Origin: Agrobacterium vitis
GTDB lineage: Bacteria > Pseudomonadota > Alphaproteobacteria > Rhizobiales > Rhizobiaceae
Assembly: GCF_014926405.1 (NCBI RefSeq)
Contig: NZ_JACXXJ020000005.1
Span: 1,059,001 to 1,123,000, forward strand
DNA: 64,000 nucleotides
Direction of reading: 5' to 3'
Both the position numbers and the translations under genes were made by a program. The notes beneath the pieces were generated by a model. It worked only from the letters and a program-made list of their open reading frames with translations. It made no database searches and had not been told where the DNA came from. Shown piece by piece: positions 63,182 through 64,000 of this stretch; position 1 is the first letter of the stretch; each line of letters opens with the position of its first letter.

Positions 63182-64000
63182 ATGTTGCAAAAGAAAATTC
63201 CCGTCACCGTCATCACCGGCTTTCTCGGCGCGGGCAAGACGACGATCATCCGCAATATGCTGATGAATGCGGGTGGCAAGAAAATCGCGTTGATCATTAA
63301 CGAATTCGGCGATCTAGGGGTCGATGGCGAGGTGCTGAAAGGTTGCGGTGCCGAGACCTGCACCGAGGACGACATTATTGAACTGACCAATGGCTGCATC
63401 TGCTGCACGGTTGCCGATGATTTCGTGCCGACCATGCAAAGGCTGCTGGCACGGGATGTGTTGCCCGACCATATCGTCATCGAGACCTCCGGCCTTGCCT
63501 TGCCGCAGCCGCTGGTGGCTGCCTTCAACTGGCCGGATATCCGCACCCGCGTGACCGTTGATGGTGTTGTGACGGTGGTCGATAGCGCTGCTGTCGCCGC
63601 TGGCCGGTTTGCTGACGACCACGACCGGATCGATGCCCAGCGCGCTGCCGATGACAGTCTTGATCACGAAAGCCCGATCGAGGAGCTGTTCGAGGACCAG
63701 TTGACCTGCGCCGATCTGATCGTGCTCAACAAAACCGATCTGCTTGATGCCGATGGTCTTGCCAAAGTGCGAACCGACGTGACCGCCCGGATGAGCCGCA
63801 AGCCAACATTGATCGAGGCGAAGAACGGCGATGTACCTGTCATGGTGCTGCTTGGTATCGGTGCGGGTTCGGAAGCCGATATCGACAATCGCAAGTCCCA
63901 TCACGAGCTGGAGCATGAGGCGCTGCATGCGAGCGGTGAGGACCATGACCATCATCACGACCACGACGAATTCGACAGTTTTGTTGTCGATCTGCCGCAG
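63182..64000 (+). CDS. cobW: CobW GTPase (3' end outside window)
   Basis: The first 273 residues of a G3E GTPase linked to cobalt insertion in aerobic B12 synthesis are seen. The P-loop TVITGFLGAGKTTIIRNML (about residues 8-26), ALIINEFGDLGVDGEVL, the CxCC metal motif in GCICCTVADD (about 72-81), ETSGLALPQPL and LIVLNKTDLL (about 179-188, NKxD) are all present. A His-rich segment (EDHDHHHDHDEF, about 256-267) probably binds metal. The frame is open at the right edge. It follows cobP closely, as in rhizobial cob clusters, where cobN usually comes next. Confidence 0.94.
   Translation, partial: MLQKKIPVTVITGFLGAGKTTIIRNMLMNAGGKKIALIINEFGDLGVDGEVLKGCGAETCTEDDIIELTNGCICCTVADDFVPTMQRLLARDVLPDHIVIETSGLALPQPLVAAFNWPDIRTRVTVDGVVTVVDSAAVAAGRFADDHDRIDAQRAADDSLDHESPIEELFEDQLTCADLIVLNKTDLLDADGLAKVRTDVTARMSRKPTLIEAKNGDVPVMVLLGIGAGSEADIDNRKSHHELEHEALHASGEDHDHHHDHDEFDSFVVDLPQ

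Noticed and set aside
1..64000. CRISPR array
   Set aside because: No regularly spaced direct repeats were seen; the repeats found are isolated palindromes.
1..64000. rRNA genes or tmRNA
   Set aside because: No conserved rRNA or tmRNA segments were recognised in the window.

Overview
The window is chromosomal DNA from an alphaproteobacterium of the Rhizobiaceae, most likely the Agrobacterium/Allorhizobium (A. vitis-like) group. This rests on gene order and protein families rather than any database search: popZ-valS, exoR-xthA-erpA-dgt-argS-SPOR, nagZ-scpA-scpB-tatABC-serS-surE-pcm-LytM, yajC-secDF, and a B12-riboswitch-controlled cobP-cobW pair. Most of it is GC-rich core chromosome. The first ~4 kb and parts of 19.8-25.2 kb look AT-richer and accessory.

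Layout. 1-2773: right end of a probable integrated element. It holds a 5'-cut beta-helix (tail-spike-like) protein, two tiny related membrane proteins and a methyltransferase, and closes on a 45-bp 3' remnant of a tRNA-Lys(CTT) gene. 3.0-4.0 kb: a second methyltransferase. 4.2-8.2 kb: haem uptake (hmuTUV) divergent from hmuQ-like and hutX-like genes. 8.7-19.1 kb: MscS channel, methyltransferase with a divergent XRE regulator, dimethylglycine-dehydrogenase-like flavoprotein, a two-receiver response regulator whose GGDEF domain has been eroded, and an ABC-2 exporter. 19.8-25.2 kb: tRNA-Cys followed by a tyrosine integrase whose 5' end was removed by an IS21-family insertion; beyond the IS are a truncated secreted protein and two orphan genes.

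25.5-60.6 kb is conserved core: PCMT-like, TolC (flanked by two copies of a two-hairpin element), PopZ, ValRS, FadL, ExoR, XthA, ErpA, Dgt, ArgRS, SPOR protein, NagZ, ScpAB, TatABC, SerRS, SurE, Pcm, a degenerate LytM protein, a DUF815 ATPase, YajC, SecDF, an Mth938-like protein, a squalene/phytoene-synthase-like protein lacking key aspartates, and TrmFO. 60.7-64 kb: DUF1127 protein, lipoprotein, cobalamin riboswitch, small proline-rich membrane protein, CobP and CobW (cut by the window end).

Common themes are envelope biogenesis and protein export (Tat, Sec, TolC, LytM, SPOR, NagZ), polar and chromosome organisation (PopZ, ScpAB), and iron and cobalt cofactor handling (Hmu, ErpA, Cob). A family of short palindromic repeats (six copies recognised) and a second two-hairpin repeat show compensatory base changes, so their structure appears to be under selection. 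I did not find one large new defence or biosynthetic system. The best leads are the two integration scars, the paired hairpins around tolC, the riboswitch with an extended arm in front of a small unknown membrane protein, and three proteins with missing catalytic or acceptor residues.
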